Shown: positions 18,262 through 27,783 of the stretch, piece after piece | Numbering within the stretch: the stretch's first letter is position 1 | How the letters are laid out: every line of letters starts with the position of its first letter | DNA from: Roseiarcus sp963751165 | GTDB taxonomy: Bacteria > Pseudomonadota > Alphaproteobacteria > Rhizobiales > Beijerinckiaceae | DNA length: 64,000 nt | Assembly (NCBI GenBank): GCA_963751165.1 | Contig: CAVVTP010000006.1 | Coordinates: 93,766-157,765 of the forward strand | Direction: 5' to 3' | Notes under the pieces: model-generated | What the model was told of the DNA's origin: nothing | Seen by the model: only the letters and a program-made list of their open reading frames with translations | Databases searched by the model: none | Program-made: the position numbers and the translations under genes

Positions 18262-19164
18262 CTAATTGACTGACAAGGCTTTGTCCTGGTTTGCCCGGTT
18301 GCAGTTGTCCCGGCGGAGTTCGGCTTCGAACTCGATCGGGGGTTTGTAGCCGAGCGCCGAGTGCAGGCGCTTCTTATTATAGATGGTGTCGATGAAGGCG
18401 CCGATCTGACGGCGGGCGTCGTCGAGGTCGAGATAGGTTTTGGCTTCGACCTCCTCGGTTTTCAGCGTCTTCATGAAGCTCTCCGCCTTGGCGTTGTCAT
18501 AAGGATTGCCCACCCGGCTCATGCTGGCGGCGATCTTATGCTTTTCGAGTTGCTCTTGATATGCGCCGCAGGCGTATTGCACGCCGCGATCGGAATGGTG
18601 GATGAGGCTGTCAGGCGCAGGATTTCGGGCGGCGAGCGCCATGTCGAGAGCCTCGATCGCCAGACTGGCCTCGAGATGGTCGGCGATCGCCCAGCCGATG
18701 ACCTTGCGCGAGAAGGCGTCGAGGATCGCCGCCAGATAGACGAAGCCCTCCGCCAGCCGCACATAGGTGATGTCGGCGACCCAGATCTGATCGAGCCCGG
18801 TGGGAACGAGGCCGCGCGTCAGGTTGGGGACGATGGCGAAGCCGTGCCGGCTCATCGTGGTGGCCGGGACGAAGGGCTTGGCGCGTTGGCTCAGAAGATT
18901 GTCCTCGCGCGTCAGTCTGCGCACCCGCTTGTCGTTGACGATCAGGCCTTGGCGCCTGAGCTCTTGGGCGATGCGGCGATAGCCGTAGCAGCGGTTGTCG
19001 AGTGCAATCTTTTGGATGAGATCGCGCAAGTCGGCGTCGTCGCGCTTGGCCGGATGGGGCCCGAAATGCCGATAGTAGCCGGCGCGCGACACGCCGCCCA
19101 ACGCGCACAGGCGCTCGACGGTGGCGTCGTCCGTGAGAAAGCCTTGCGGCTCGACGGCGATCAT
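18262..19164 (-). CDS. IS3-family transposase OrfB (copy 1)
   Basis: 300 residues. This is the DDE integrase-like catalytic subunit: HTH_21 region RAGYYRHF through YGYRRIAQELRRQG, then IWVADITYVRLAEGF with the first Asp, HHSDRGVQYACGAYQ with the second, and NPYDNAKAESFMKTLKTEEV with the catalytic Glu. It ends with NKKRLHSALGYKPPIEFEAE. It starts at ATG 19164 overlapping the orfA stop (ATGA). The frame is also open upstream, so an OrfAB fusion by -1 frameshifting is possible. Confidence 0.95.
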   Translation of the reverse strand: MIAVEPQGFLTDDATVERLCALGGVSRAGYYRHFGPHPAKRDDADLRDLIQKIALDNRCYGYRRIAQELRRQGLIVNDKRVRRLTREDNLLSQRAKPFVPATTMSRHGFAIVPNLTRGLVPTGLDQIWVADITYVRLAEGFVYLAAILDAFSRKVIGWAIADHLEASLAIEALDMALAARNPAPDSLIHHSDRGVQYACGAYQEQLEKHKIAASMSRVGNPYDNAKAESFMKTLKTEEVEAKTYLDLDDARRQIGAFIDTIYNKKRLHSALGYKPPIEFEAELRRDNCNRANQDKALSVN

Positions 19165-19601
19165 TCCCCCGATGACCGCGTAGAGGTGGGCGCGCCGCTT
19201 TCCTGGCTGGTCGCGTCCCAGAGCCGCAAGGCTTCGCGAAAAAAATGCAGATCCACTTGCTGCCGGCCGACCAGGCGCTCGAGTTCGGCAAGGCGCGCCC
19301 TGGCTTGGGCGAGCTCGTCGGCGGGCTTGGCGGAGGACGAGGCGGCGTCCGAAGAGGACGCCGCATCGGACGACGCCAAACCCGCCGACGCCTGGCTTCG
19401 CCTCCAACCGGGCTTCCGTCCCCGCTTGCGGCTCAGCCCAGCAACCCCCATCGCCCGATAGGCCGCCCACCAGTCATACAAAAGCTGGGACTTGACCCCG
19501 GCCTCTTCGGCCACCGGGCCTACTCTCTCCCCCTTCTCAAGACGAAGCACCGTCCGGTGCTTGAACTCCCTTGAAAATACTCGCAGCGTTCGTTTCGACA
19601 T
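19161..19601 (-). CDS. IS3-family transposase OrfA (copy 1)
   Basis: 146 residues. The N-terminal HTH (VFSREFKHRTVLRLEKGERV, then VKSQLLYDWWAAYRAMG) binds the IS ends. A Ser/Ala linker follows, then a leucine-zipper-like helix (ELAQARARLAELERLVGRQQ) for multimerisation with OrfAB. A run of seven T (on the coding strand) lies in the HFFREA codons and is a candidate slippery site. Confidence 0.93.
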   Translation of the reverse strand: MSKRTLRVFSREFKHRTVLRLEKGERVGPVAEEAGVKSQLLYDWWAAYRAMGVAGLSRKRGRKPGWRRSQASAGLASSDAASSSDAASSSAKPADELAQARARLAELERLVGRQQVDLHFFREALRLWDATSQESGAPTSTRSSGE

Positions 19602-19662
19602 GGTTCCTCCTCGGAAGCCATGTCACCCAATTAAAAGTGTCTCAGTTAATGGGCGCACTCCA

Positions 19663-20065
19663 CCTGAAGCCTCAAACTAATTTCCCTGATGGATGACTGC
19701 GAATTCCCGTTTGATTTTGCGGCGATGCCCGGCGACCGACTGTGCTCTGCTCTGTTGAGGGCACGGGGCGCCGACCGGATGCGGGCGTGCGTTGGGCCGC
19801 CTGGACCTGGAGCGCAAAAATATTCTGCCGAATCGTCTTGCACATTATCGAGCAATCGGGTACATATAAAGAACGCCGCGCTCCTCGAGGCCCAAGAACG
19901 TTTTTTCCTCCTTGCGCCCCGCCAAGTCGTTGAAAAAGCACAAAACGGCAATGGGCGGCTCTTGTCATGAGTTGGCATTGATGACAGGTCTGGACCGCAG
20001 CCGTTTGGGGTTGGCGCCGCGACGCTGTACTCGTTTCGACGGATAAGAGATCGGGAGACGAAACG
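19663..20065. other. Gene-free interval ahead of benzoate-CoA ligase
   Basis: About 400 bases with no supportable gene. It begins with one more TTCCCTG repeat unit and contains an AT-rich patch (19835-19885, with one TGCA) that could hold the promoter of the ligase gene. The IS end is far enough away that an outward IS promoter is also possible. Confidence 0.4.
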
Positions 20066-21643
20066 ATGAGGGAGGGCGTGCCTGCTCCGCCGGAAACCTT
20101 CAACTTCGCCCAGCATCTCCTCGACGCCAACGCCGGACGGGCCGACAAGCTGGCCTTCGTCGACGACGCGGGGGCCCTGAACTACGGCGCGCTCGACGAG
20201 CGCGCGCGCCGCTTCGCCGCTGCGCTCAAGGATTCGGGCGTCAAGCGCGAAGAGCGCGTGATGCTGCTCATGCTCGACAGCGCCGACTGGCCCGTCGCCT
20301 TCCTGGGCGCGATGCTCGCCGGAATCGTGCCCGTCGCCGTCAACACCCTGCTCACCGCCGACGACTACGCCTATCTGCTCGAACATTCCCGGGCGCAGGC
20401 GGTCATCGTCAGCGGCGCGGTCAAGCCGGCGCTGAAGGCCGCGCTGACCAAGGCCGACCACGAGGTCCACAAGGTCGTCGTCTCGCGCCCGACCCAGCCG
20501 CTCGAATTCGGCGAGGCGGAGTTCGAAGTGTTTCTGGGCGCAAATGCGCCGCTCGCCCGCCCAGCCCGGACAAACGCCGACGACCCCGCCTTCTGGCTCT
20601 ATTCGTCCGGGTCGACAGGCCGCCCCAAGGGGACCGTCCATTCCCACGCCAACCCCTATTGGACGGTGGAGCTTTACGGCAAGGCGATCCTGGGTTTGCG
20701 TGAGGACGACGTCTGCTTCTCGGCCGCAAAACTCTTCTTCGCCTACGGGCTGGGCAACGCCCTCACCTTCCCGCTGTCGGTCGGCGCGACGGTTCTCCTC
20801 ATGGCCGAGCGCCCGACGCCGGACGCTGTCTTCCGCCGCTGGCGCGGCGAGGTCGGCGGCGTCAGGCCGACCGTCTTCTACGGCGCCCCGACCGGCTTTG
20901 CCGGGATGCTCGCCTCTCCGGCCCTGCCAAGGCGTGAGGAGGTGGCGCTTCGCCTCGTCTCCTCGGCCGGCGAGGCGCTGCCGGCCGAGATCGGGCAGCG
21001 ATTCAAGCGCCATTTCGGCGTCGACATCATCGACGGCATCGGATCGACCGAGATGCTGCACATCTTCATCTCGAACCGGCCGGATAAGGTGCGTTACGGC
21101 ACGACCGGCTGGCCGGTGCCGGGTTACGACATCGAGCTGCGCGGCGAGGGCGTCGGCGCCGTCCCGGACGGCGAGCCGGGCGACCTCTATATCCACGGGC
21201 CATCCGCCGCGATGATGTACTGGGGCGCCCGCGAGAAGACCCGCGAGACCTTCCAGGGCGGCTGGACGAAGAGCGGCGACAAGTACATCCGCAACGCCGA
21301 TGGCTCCTACACCTACGCCGGCCGGAGCGACGACATGCTGAAGGTGAGCGGCGTCTATGTGAGCCCGTTCGAGGTCGAGGCCACCATCGTCCAGCACCTG
21401 GCGGTGCTCGAGGCCGCCGTAGTCGGCGTGCCCGACGCCGAAGGGCTGACGAAGACCAAGGCCTTCGTCGTCCTGCGGCCGGGCGCGCACGCCGACGAAG
21501 CCGAGCTCAAGGCCTTCGTCAAGGACCGGCTCGCGCCCTTCAAATACCCGCGCGCGATCGAGTTCGTCACCGAGCTGCCGAAAACGGCGACCGGCAAGAT
21601 CCAGCGGTTCAAGCTCCGGGAAATGGAGCGCGGGCGCGGATGA
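20066..21643 (+). CDS. bclA: Benzoate-CoA ligase
   Basis: 525 residues, ANL superfamily. It would activate benzoate to benzoyl-CoA with ATP, the entry step of the box pathway. Motifs are the P-loop YSSGSTGRPKGTVHSHAN (about residues 178-195), KLFFAYGLGN (a benzoate-ligase-typical segment), DGIGSTEMLHIFISNRPDKV, and the C-terminal hinge YTYAGRSDDMLKVSGVYVSP with the catalytic Lys in TATGKIQRFKL. GGGAGA precedes ATG 20066. It is separated from boxR by the IS and is coupled (ATGA) to a NUDIX gene. Confidence 0.93.
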   Translation: MREGVPAPPETFNFAQHLLDANAGRADKLAFVDDAGALNYGALDERARRFAAALKDSGVKREERVMLLMLDSADWPVAFLGAMLAGIVPVAVNTLLTADDYAYLLEHSRAQAVIVSGAVKPALKAALTKADHEVHKVVVSRPTQPLEFGEAEFEVFLGANAPLARPARTNADDPAFWLYSSGSTGRPKGTVHSHANPYWTVELYGKAILGLREDDVCFSAAKLFFAYGLGNALTFPLSVGATVLLMAERPTPDAVFRRWRGEVGGVRPTVFYGAPTGFAGMLASPALPRREEVALRLVSSAGEALPAEIGQRFKRHFGVDIIDGIGSTEMLHIFISNRPDKVRYGTTGWPVPGYDIELRGEGVGAVPDGEPGDLYIHGPSAAMMYWGAREKTRETFQGGWTKSGDKYIRNADGSYTYAGRSDDMLKVSGVYVSPFEVEATIVQHLAVLEAAVVGVPDAEGLTKTKAFVVLRPGAHADEAELKAFVKDRLAPFKYPRAIEFVTELPKTATGKIQRFKLREMERGRG

Positions 21644-22384
21644 ACGAGCCCGCGCCGCCTCGCCCCGCATCGACCATCATGCTCCTCCGGGACGGGCCGG
21701 CGGGGCTCGAGGCTTTCATGGTCGTGCGCCATCATCAGATCGACTTCGCCTCGGGCGCGCTTGTCTTTCCGGGCGGGCGGATGGAGGCCACGGATGCGGA
21801 GCTCGCCGGTTCGCTCTTCGGAGTCGATCCGCTCGCTCCGTTCAAGGTCGCCGCGATCCGCGAGGCGTTCGAGGAATGCGGCGTCCTGATGGCGCGCCCG
21901 CCCGGAGAGGACGGCCTCGTCCCTCCCGGGCGCGTAGAGAACCTCGACCGCGCCGCGCCCTTTGCCGAGCTCTTGGCCCGCGAAAACCTTGCCCCGGCGA
22001 TCGACTGTCTCGTCCCCTTCGCCCACTGGATCACGCCGGCGTTCCTGCCGAAGCGCTTCGACACGCATTTCTTCCTCGCGCTCGCCCCGGCCGGCCACGC
22101 GCTGGCGCACGACGGCCGGGAGGCGGTCGATTTCGGTCTGGATCTCTCCGCGCGAGGCCTTGGCGGAGCGCGGCCGGCGGTTCAAGCTCCTCTTCCCAAC
22201 CGAGCGGAACCTTTGGAAGCTCTCGGCTCACGCCGACGCCGCTTCGGTGCTGGCCTCCGCGCGCGTCGAGCCGATCGTGACCGTGCAGCCCGAGCCGGTC
22301 GAGGTCGACGGCGGCCCAGGCTTAAGAATTCCCGCCGAGGCCGGCTACGGAGGCGAAGTTTTTTCGGTTCGCGGGCTGCTTTGA
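21640..22384 (+). pseudogene. NUDIX hydrolase, frameshifted
   Basis: The first 160 residues (VVRHHQIDFASGALVFPGGR, then FKVAAIREAFEECGVLMA) carry a NUDIX box GGRx..REAFEECG of the kind found in CoA-pyrophosphatase-like proteins beside benzoyl-CoA genes. After DGREAVD the frame is lost. Removing one T of the TTT at 22131-22133 restores SVWISPREALAERGRRFKLL and a normal end at 22384 (EVFSVRGLL). So one inserted base truncates the gene, or the sequence is wrong there. It overlaps the ligase by 4 bases. Confidence 0.8.
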
Positions 22385-22508
22385 GTTCCCAACGCGCCAA
22401 AGCTGCTGTGATCGCGTTGAAGGGCCCAGGAGGCTCGACGTCAGATGGATGACCCGGCGATCGCTCGCGATGATGGTCGCGAGCGGGACTGGGTGCCCGC
22501 CCGCTGGG

Positions 22509-24060
22509 TTATCGGCCGCCGAGAGAGAATGCGTAGAGCTTGTCGTTGTCTCCGCCACGATAGCCGGATCCCCAAAAGACGGTTCCGCCGACGATTGCTG
22601 CGCCGGACGCGACCGCTCCGCCGCTGGCGAATGTCCAGAGCACGGCGCCGGTTTCCGCATTGAGCGCGTACATGTTGTTTCCGTCTCCGATCAGAGATCC
22701 GGCATAGATCGACTCCGTTGGCGACAGACATGGCGCCGGTGTCGATGGCCTGTTGCGGGTCGGCGGTTCGCCAGAGAACCTTGCCGCTTGCCGCGTCAAT
22801 GGCCGCCCAAAAGCCGCCTTTCGTCGTCGTCTGGGACCCGTCCGCCGCATCCATGGCGACTGGCTCATGGTTCCGGTTGCCGATGGAGACATAGATGCGC
22901 TTCCCATCGGTTGCCGAGCCCCACATCATTCCCCCGAGCCTACTGCCCGGCCCGACGTCGGCTTTCCACAGGACCTCACCTGTCTTCGGATCCAGCGCCC
23001 AATAGATCCCACTCTTCTGGCCGGCGCCGAGCACGGTCGCGGGGCGCCCGTCGATCGTCGTCGTGTACAGGTTCGGGCCTTGAGCAAAGTCGTAGTCGGG
23101 ACCGTCCTCGTGGTCGAAATTGGTCGACATGTCGGCGGGGAGGGTCGGGGTGGACCAGGCGATCCGTCCGGTCTTCAGGTCGAGCGCGACGATGCTGTCG
23201 ATGCGATCGTCGGCCGCGTCCGGCTTGCAGTTCCCGCGATCCGCGGCGCGGCACACGCCTTCGGGAACCGAATAATTGTTGCCGGTCGTGACATAGAGGA
23301 GCCCGGTATCATGGTCGACGACCGGCGTGCTTCCCCAGACAGCGCCGCCCGTATAGCCTTTCGGAACCATGTAAGCCTTCCACAGAAGCTTGCCCGTCCC
23401 GGCTTCGAGCGCCACGACGCTGCCTCGAAACGTGGGCGGGGTTTTCACGGCTTCGTCCCTGGATGAAGTTCCGACATAGACGACGCCGTCATCCGCGACC
23501 GGCGAACTGGTGATGATGGCTTCCGGATCGTCTTCCACTTGCGTGCGCCACAAGGGGCGTCCGGCGACAGCGTCGATGCCGAGCATGAAGGCGCCTGTCG
23601 GGTTGTGGACAGTCTGCACGCCCTGACCGGTGATAAGCGTGCCTTTCCAGTACGCCGGCGCGGTGCGCGAGACATCGCCTGGTATCCCACTGTAGGTACT
23701 GATCTCCTTGTTCCACAGAACCTTGCCGTCAGCTGCGTCGACGGCAAACAACATGCCGCCATAATCGGGAACGTAGACTGTACCGCCGACGACTGCGGGC
23801 GTGGTGGTGACGTTTCCTTTCGTAGTCAGGACCCAACGCGGCGCGAGATTCGCGACGTTGGAGGGCCCGATGCTTCGCTCATCCGGCGCATTCCGCGTGT
23901 TGTGCAGATTCTGCCCCGCCATCGGCCAGGGAACGGCGTCATTCGCGGCCGCGCAACCGATGGACATGGCGAAAGCAAACAGAGGCCCGGCAGCCCAGGC
24001 GATGCAGTCCCGCGATGGCCTTGCCGCTCTTGGCGCGCGGCTCCGACATGCATGCTGCAT
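22509..24060 (-). pseudogene. PQQ-type beta-propeller dehydrogenase-like secreted protein, frameshifted near the 3' end
   Basis: The product has a signal peptide (WAAGPLFAFAMSIGCAAAND) and repeated propeller blades with the AxDxxxGxxxW pattern (LFAVDAADGKVLWNKE, VVALEAGTGKLLWKAY, IVALDLKTGRIAWSTP, YWALDPKTGEVLWKAD, WAAIDAASGKVLWRTA). It is thus a periplasmic quinoprotein-like dehydrogenase whose alcohol substrate is unknown. Near 22710 a single extra base breaks the frame after SVANGV; the next frame continues IYAGSLIGDGNNMYALNAET to a proper end at 22509. ATG 24060 has AAGGAGAG ahead. Confidence 0.8.
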
Positions 24061-24370
24061 GTTCTCTCCTTTTGAATGCCGCGACTTCAGGAGGAAGTCG
24101 GCGCCCACAGGGTCAAGCCCGAGTGCATCGACCGCGTCTGCAGTCCAGTCCCCGACTTAGGGAAAGTCGAAGCCGTTGTCATTCCAAGCTGCATTATCCG
24201 AGGGCCTCTCTTGAACAAGCCGATGGCGCTCGACAAGCTCGAGACGTTCCTCGAGAGATGGACTCGGCAAGCCTTACCGTCCCCGGCGGCACATTCCTTC
24301 GTGCGACCGGAACTGGGACCCTCCGTAGGAGTTGCCCTTGCACGGGCGGAACACCTCCTGGAGGAAATCC
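24061..24370. other. Divergent intergenic region
   Basis: About 310 bases between the divergently transcribed PQQ-protein and secreted Asn/Thr-rich protein genes. Both promoters must lie here. I see no clear operator or RNA gene. Confidence 0.4.
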
Positions 24371-24952
24371 ATGACTTTCACCAAATTAGCCTGCGCGTTA
24401 CTCTTGACTACCGGACTGGCCGCACCCGTATGGGCGGCACCAGGCGACGCTGGCAGCGGCCCCACGACCGGCGCGACGGCCACGAACGACTCCGGCAGCG
24501 GCCCGACCAATGGCGTCGCAACGATGAACAAGTCTTCCAACGGCCAGAACACGACCAATGGCCAGAACATGACCAGCGGCCAGAGCTGGATGAACAAGCA
24601 TAACGAAACGAACGGCGACATGACCGCCGGGCCCGGCGGCATGCGAGTCAGTCAGAAACTCCGGAACGATCTCAGCAAGGCCGGCTTCACCGACATCAAG
24701 ATCATGCCCCAGTCCTTCATGGTGCGCGCCAAGGACTCCCAGGGCAACCCGGTGATGATGGTGATCAATCCGGATTCCGTCACCGCGATCACCGAGCAGA
24801 CCGAGAGCACCAACTCGGCAAGCAACTCCACTCACGGCGCAACGGGCAACACCGGCGCCAACAATACCAACAACAGCGCCGGCGCGACCCCCGGTCCGGG
24901 TTCAACCGGCGGCTCCCAGCCCGTCACCCCCGGCGGGGCGACAAAGCCATAA
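24371..24952 (+). CDS. Secreted Asn/Thr/Gly-rich protein
   Basis: 193 residues with a clean signal peptide (TKLACALLLTTGLAAPVWAA). The mature protein has low-complexity N- and C-terminal arms rich in Asn, Thr, Gly and Ser, and a structured centre (residues about 85-140: VSQKLRNDLSKAGFTDIKIM, SFMVRAKDSQGNPVMMVINP) like the small periplasmic proteins seen widely in Rhizobiales. The function is unknown. CTGGAGGAAAT precedes ATG 24371. It converges on the DUF1330 gene with a one-base gap. Confidence 0.75.
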   Translation: MTFTKLACALLLTTGLAAPVWAAPGDAGSGPTTGATATNDSGSGPTNGVATMNKSSNGQNTTNGQNMTSGQSWMNKHNETNGDMTAGPGGMRVSQKLRNDLSKAGFTDIKIMPQSFMVRAKDSQGNPVMMVINPDSVTAITEQTESTNSASNSTHGATGNTGANNTNNSAGATPGPGSTGGSQPVTPGGATKP

Positions 24953-24953
24953 C

Positions 24954-25370
24954 TCACCCGAAGCCTCTCCCGGCTGGTCCCGGCTCGAGCCGGATCAGTC
25001 GGGAATCCTCAACGGCCGCCTGACGGTGCTTGACCGCCTCGCGATAGATTGGGTCGCGGATCATCGCTACGAAGGCAGCGACGTCTGGATATTGTGCAAT
25101 AAAGCAACGGTCCCAGCGCTCCTCGGACGGGCCGATCAGCATCAGTTCGAATTTGCCGCTCCAGACGATCGAGCCGCCCAGGCGGCGAAAGACCGGCCCG
25201 CTCTCGCGCCCGTAGGCCGCATAGGCCTCCGCCCCGCTCGCCGCCCGACCGTCGGGATAGGCCGCCTGCTCGCGCAGGCGCACGAGGTTGAGCATATCGA
25301 TTGGACCCTCCCGATCCGCGGCGCGGAAGGCCGCAAAGCCTTCCTTGGTTGGATCGATAAAGCCGGTCAT
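24954..25370 (-). CDS. DUF1330 protein
   Basis: 138 residues from ATG 25370 (GGGAGGG upstream; GTG 25388 is an alternative). DPTKEGFAAFRAADREGPID, MLNLVRLRE and the late YPDVAAFVAMIRDPIYREAV are typical of the dimeric alpha/beta-barrel DUF1330 family. The role is unknown. It ends against the convergent secreted-protein gene. Confidence 0.85.
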   Translation of the reverse strand: MTGFIDPTKEGFAAFRAADREGPIDMLNLVRLREQAAYPDGRAASGAEAYAAYGRESGPVFRRLGGSIVWSGKFELMLIGPSEERWDRCFIAQYPDVAAFVAMIRDPIYREAVKHRQAAVEDSRLIRLEPGPAGRGFG

Positions 25371-25428
25371 GAGCACGCCCTCCCGCACGACAGCGATGGC
25401 TTGACAACCTTAGTGAGAGTCCTCGCAA

Positions 25429-26046
25429 TCACGCCGCCAACCCCCCTTTGTCGCGCAAAAACGCGATCACCTGATCGACACTTTCGCCGGTCTTCATGTT
25501 GGCCATGGCGAACGGGCGTCCCTTTCGCTGCACCTTCGCGTCGCGGGCCATCACCTCGAGGGAGGCGCCGACGAAGGGGGCGAGGTCGATCTTGTTGATC
25601 ACGAGAAGGTCCGAGCGGGTGATGCCGGGGCCGCCCTTGCGCGGGATCTTTTCGCCGCCCGAGACGTCGATGACATAGATCGTGAGGTCGGCGAGTTCGG
25701 GCGAGAAGGTGGCGGCGAGGTTATCGCCGCCCAATTCGATCAGGATCACGTCCAGGTTCGGGAAGCGCCTGCGCATCTCGGCGATCGCGGCGAGATTGAT
25801 AGACGCGTCCTCGCGGATCGCGGTATGCGGGCATCCCCCCGTCTCGACGCCCATGATGCGCTCGGCCGGCAGCGCGCCCGCTTCGACCAGAATCCGCGCG
25901 TCCTCCTTGGTGTAGATGTCGTTGGTGATGGCGGCGATTTCCAGTCTGTCGCGCAGCCGCTTGCAGAGCTGCTCCATCAGCGCCGTCTTGCCGGAACCTA
26001 CCGGGCCGCCGACACCGACGCGGAGGGGTTGCTTGGGGGTGGTCAT
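25429..26046 (-). CDS. ureG: Urease accessory GTPase UreG
   Basis: 205 residues. This is the SIMIBI-class GTPase that delivers nickel to urease. Motifs are P-loop GVGGPVGSGKTALMEQL (residues about 11-27), VETGGCPHTAIREDASINL with the nickel-binding CPH, LIELGGDNLAATFSPEL, and NKIDLAP for guanine. No other ure gene is in the window upstream; the 68-residue ORF behind it on the same strand is the only close neighbour. The rest of a urease operon must be elsewhere. Confidence 0.96.
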   Translation of the reverse strand: MTTPKQPLRVGVGGPVGSGKTALMEQLCKRLRDRLEIAAITNDIYTKEDARILVEAGALPAERIMGVETGGCPHTAIREDASINLAAIAEMRRRFPNLDVILIELGGDNLAATFSPELADLTIYVIDVSGGEKIPRKGGPGITRSDLLVINKIDLAPFVGASLEVMARDAKVQRKGRPFAMANMKTGESVDQVIAFLRDKGGLAA

Positions 26047-26245
26047 GCGCGTTCTCCGGGAGGGCGCCCTGCGCCGGCGAGCGAAGATTACGTGGAAATC
26101 CGCTCCCAGACGAGTTCGCCCGCGACGTCGCTCGCGCCTCCGTCGAAAGAGAGGCGTCTTTTTGACGCCCTATCGCGGCCGTCCCCCACATAACCCGGCG
26201 AGAGACGGGCGTTCATTCGAATGTCTCACGCGGGAGAATTGGTTC

Positions 26246-26452
26246 TCAAGAGCCGCTCTTCGACCCCTGCGACAGGCCTCCGTGAGGATGACGCCTGTCG
26301 CCGCGCCGGTTCGACCGCCGGACATAGGTGATGGCCGCCTCGGGATGCTGATGCTTGGCCTTCAGGGCGGCGATGAGCGCGTCCTCGGCCTCGATGGTGA
26401 GCGTCTCGGAGCGGTCGCGGAGCCTGAGCCCAACCGTGTGTTCAATGGCCAT
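26246..26452 (-). CDS. Small conserved-looking protein next to ureG
   Basis: 68 residues from ATG 26452, preceded by GGAGG. MAIEHTVGLRLRDRSETLTI is followed by EAEDALIAALKAKHQHPEAA and a basic YVRRSNRRGDRRHPH tail rich in His and Arg. The pattern of a short beta/alpha unit plus a His-rich end is compatible with a metal-handling accessory peptide in the urease locus, but I cannot name a family. It lies 200 bases upstream of ureG on the same strand. Confidence 0.5.
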   Translation of the reverse strand: MAIEHTVGLRLRDRSETLTIEAEDALIAALKAKHQHPEAAITYVRRSNRRGDRRHPHGGLSQGSKSGS

Positions 26453-26559
26453 GTCCGCCTCCGATCGTGACGACGCCGCAGCCGAAGCGCTGACCCAGGG
26501 AGAGGACAACGTTCGAGGCAGACGAATAGCACGGGAGCGCATGCGCTTGGAGTCGGAAG

Positions 26560-26769
26560 CGTGATCCGGCCGAGCCGACAGGAGGGACGTCTGCCTCGCC
26601 CCATCCCTTCGAGCGAGATGGTGGAAGCGCCGCTCTCGTCGGCGAATACGAGTTTGGCTGAATCAAGATCGAGTTGGAGGGCGAACCATCCCGGCGCTGG
26701 TAAGGAATCTCCGGGCGCCGCTGCCCCCCAGCGTGGGCAGGCAGAACAATCTCTTGACAAGAGCTCCAA
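26560..26769 (-). pseudogene. Possible IS630-type transposase scrap
   Basis: On the minus strand, WFALQLDLDSAKLVFADESG followed by AST resembles the LDPxRLVFxDE(S/T) segment around the second catalytic Asp of IS630 transposases. After it the frame slips and RSKGWGEADVP in another frame would fit the next conserved part. No start, no ends and no rest of the gene are present. Alternatively it is a chance open frame in GC-rich DNA. Confidence 0.3.
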
Positions 26770-27165
26770 ATTGGTTCATGTTATGTTCTACAGCTCCAAA
26801 ATCGAGATCGTCCTTGTCCGCTCCCTCGAACCTCCCCCGACCCCTGCAGCAGAAACCTCTCGCGGCCCTCTCACGCTTGCGTACCGAAGAAATTATTATG
26901 CTTAGATGTTGATCAATGCGCCCAGGACCGCGCCTTGGGCGTCATGGAGAAGTTTTCAGCTGTTCAGCCCGGCAATTTCTAATCGTAAAGGATTGATACA
27001 TATAGAATTCCCGGTGGAATTTTCGGAAAGAATCGGCCAGAAATTGATCGTTTTCGGCACCATTTGGATGGCCTAAGAGAAGTATTCGGCAGCCTTTGGG
27101 AGCTTTCCGATCTTCGCCGTCCAGCCCCGACATGGCGCGACGTTTCCAGCCGATCGGAAGCTGCT
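26770..27165. other. AT-richer gene-free interval
   Basis: About 400 bases with locally lower GC than the flanks and no convincing reading frame, RNA gene or repeat. It follows the possible transposase scrap and precedes the stop codon of the chagasin-like gene. Confidence 0.35.
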
Positions 27166-27597
27166 TTAGCCGGCGCGGACCAGAATCCGCACCTGCTTCT
27201 CCGGCGGCGTTCGCTCCCAGGGCCTGAAATAGCCGAACGCAACCCCCGTCTCGCCGATGCGCTTGACCCAGAACCGAAACGTCTCACGGCACAGGAAGCC
27301 AACCATGTTCCGGCCCGGCTTCGGCTCGAACTGCACGTCTGGCTCACCGAGTCCCTGAAGGACGGAGGAGTCGAACTGCAGGAGCCGCCAACGGCAGCCC
27401 GAACCCGGTTGGGTCCGAAGAGCTACGGTGAATTCCATTCCTGGCGCGAGCGACACCGTCGTTCCGTCGTCGGCCTCGGAAGCCCCGGCGCTCTCGATAA
27501 TGCTCAATTTCTCGCCCTGGGATTCCGGCCTGTCCGCCGCGTTGGCCACGGGCGTGACGGCAAACATCGCCACCGCCAGTCGTGTCGTCAACCGCAT
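27166..27597 (-). CDS. Chagasin-like (I42 family) secreted protease-inhibitor protein
   Basis: 143 residues from ATG 27597 with a signal peptide (TTRLAVAMFAVTPVANAADR). The mature domain has the order expected of the I42 immunoglobulin-like fold: GSGCRWRLLQFDSSVLQGLG in the place of the NPTTGYxW loop, then GFLCRETFRFWVKRIGETGV, and GYFRPWERTPPEKQVRILV with the family RPWE motif. The first loop is altered, so cysteine-protease inhibition is uncertain. It is divergent to mutL. Confidence 0.65.
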   Translation of the reverse strand: MRLTTRLAVAMFAVTPVANAADRPESQGEKLSIIESAGASEADDGTTVSLAPGMEFTVALRTQPGSGCRWRLLQFDSSVLQGLGEPDVQFEPKPGRNMVGFLCRETFRFWVKRIGETGVAFGYFRPWERTPPEKQVRILVRAG

Positions 27598-27783
27598 CCC
27601 TTCGTCCCCGGTCACGGAGCCATTCCCCCAAATCTTAGCCAGCTCCACGCGTCTTGCAAGGCGGGCCTCCCGATCGCCCAGGCCGCCGGCTTGATCCGGG
27701 TGAGGGCGGTAAGATGCTTGAGGAAGGCGTTTTCCTGCGGGCTCATCCCGTGCGATAAATCAGCAAAGGACCCGTGCTCGCCC

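Larger units (their letters stand above)
18233..19662 (-). mobile_element. IS3-family insertion sequence, copy 1 (1430 bp)
   Basis: The ends are inverted repeats: TGGACTGCGCCCC at 18233 and, read inward from 19662, TGGAGTGCGCCC, both continuing to CTGAGACAC. The flanks carry a 4-bp direct repeat CCTG (18229-18232 and 19663-19666). It contains orfA and orfB overlapping by 4 bases. It is the same length as the copy at 32979-34408 with identical protein translations, in opposite orientation. It separates boxR from the benzoate-CoA ligase gene. Confidence 0.93.

Noticed and set aside
26561..26905. 114-codon plus-strand frame between the small ureG neighbour and the chagasin-like gene
   Set aside because: No motif and low-complexity composition; the minus strand offers a better, though weak, transposase-like reading.
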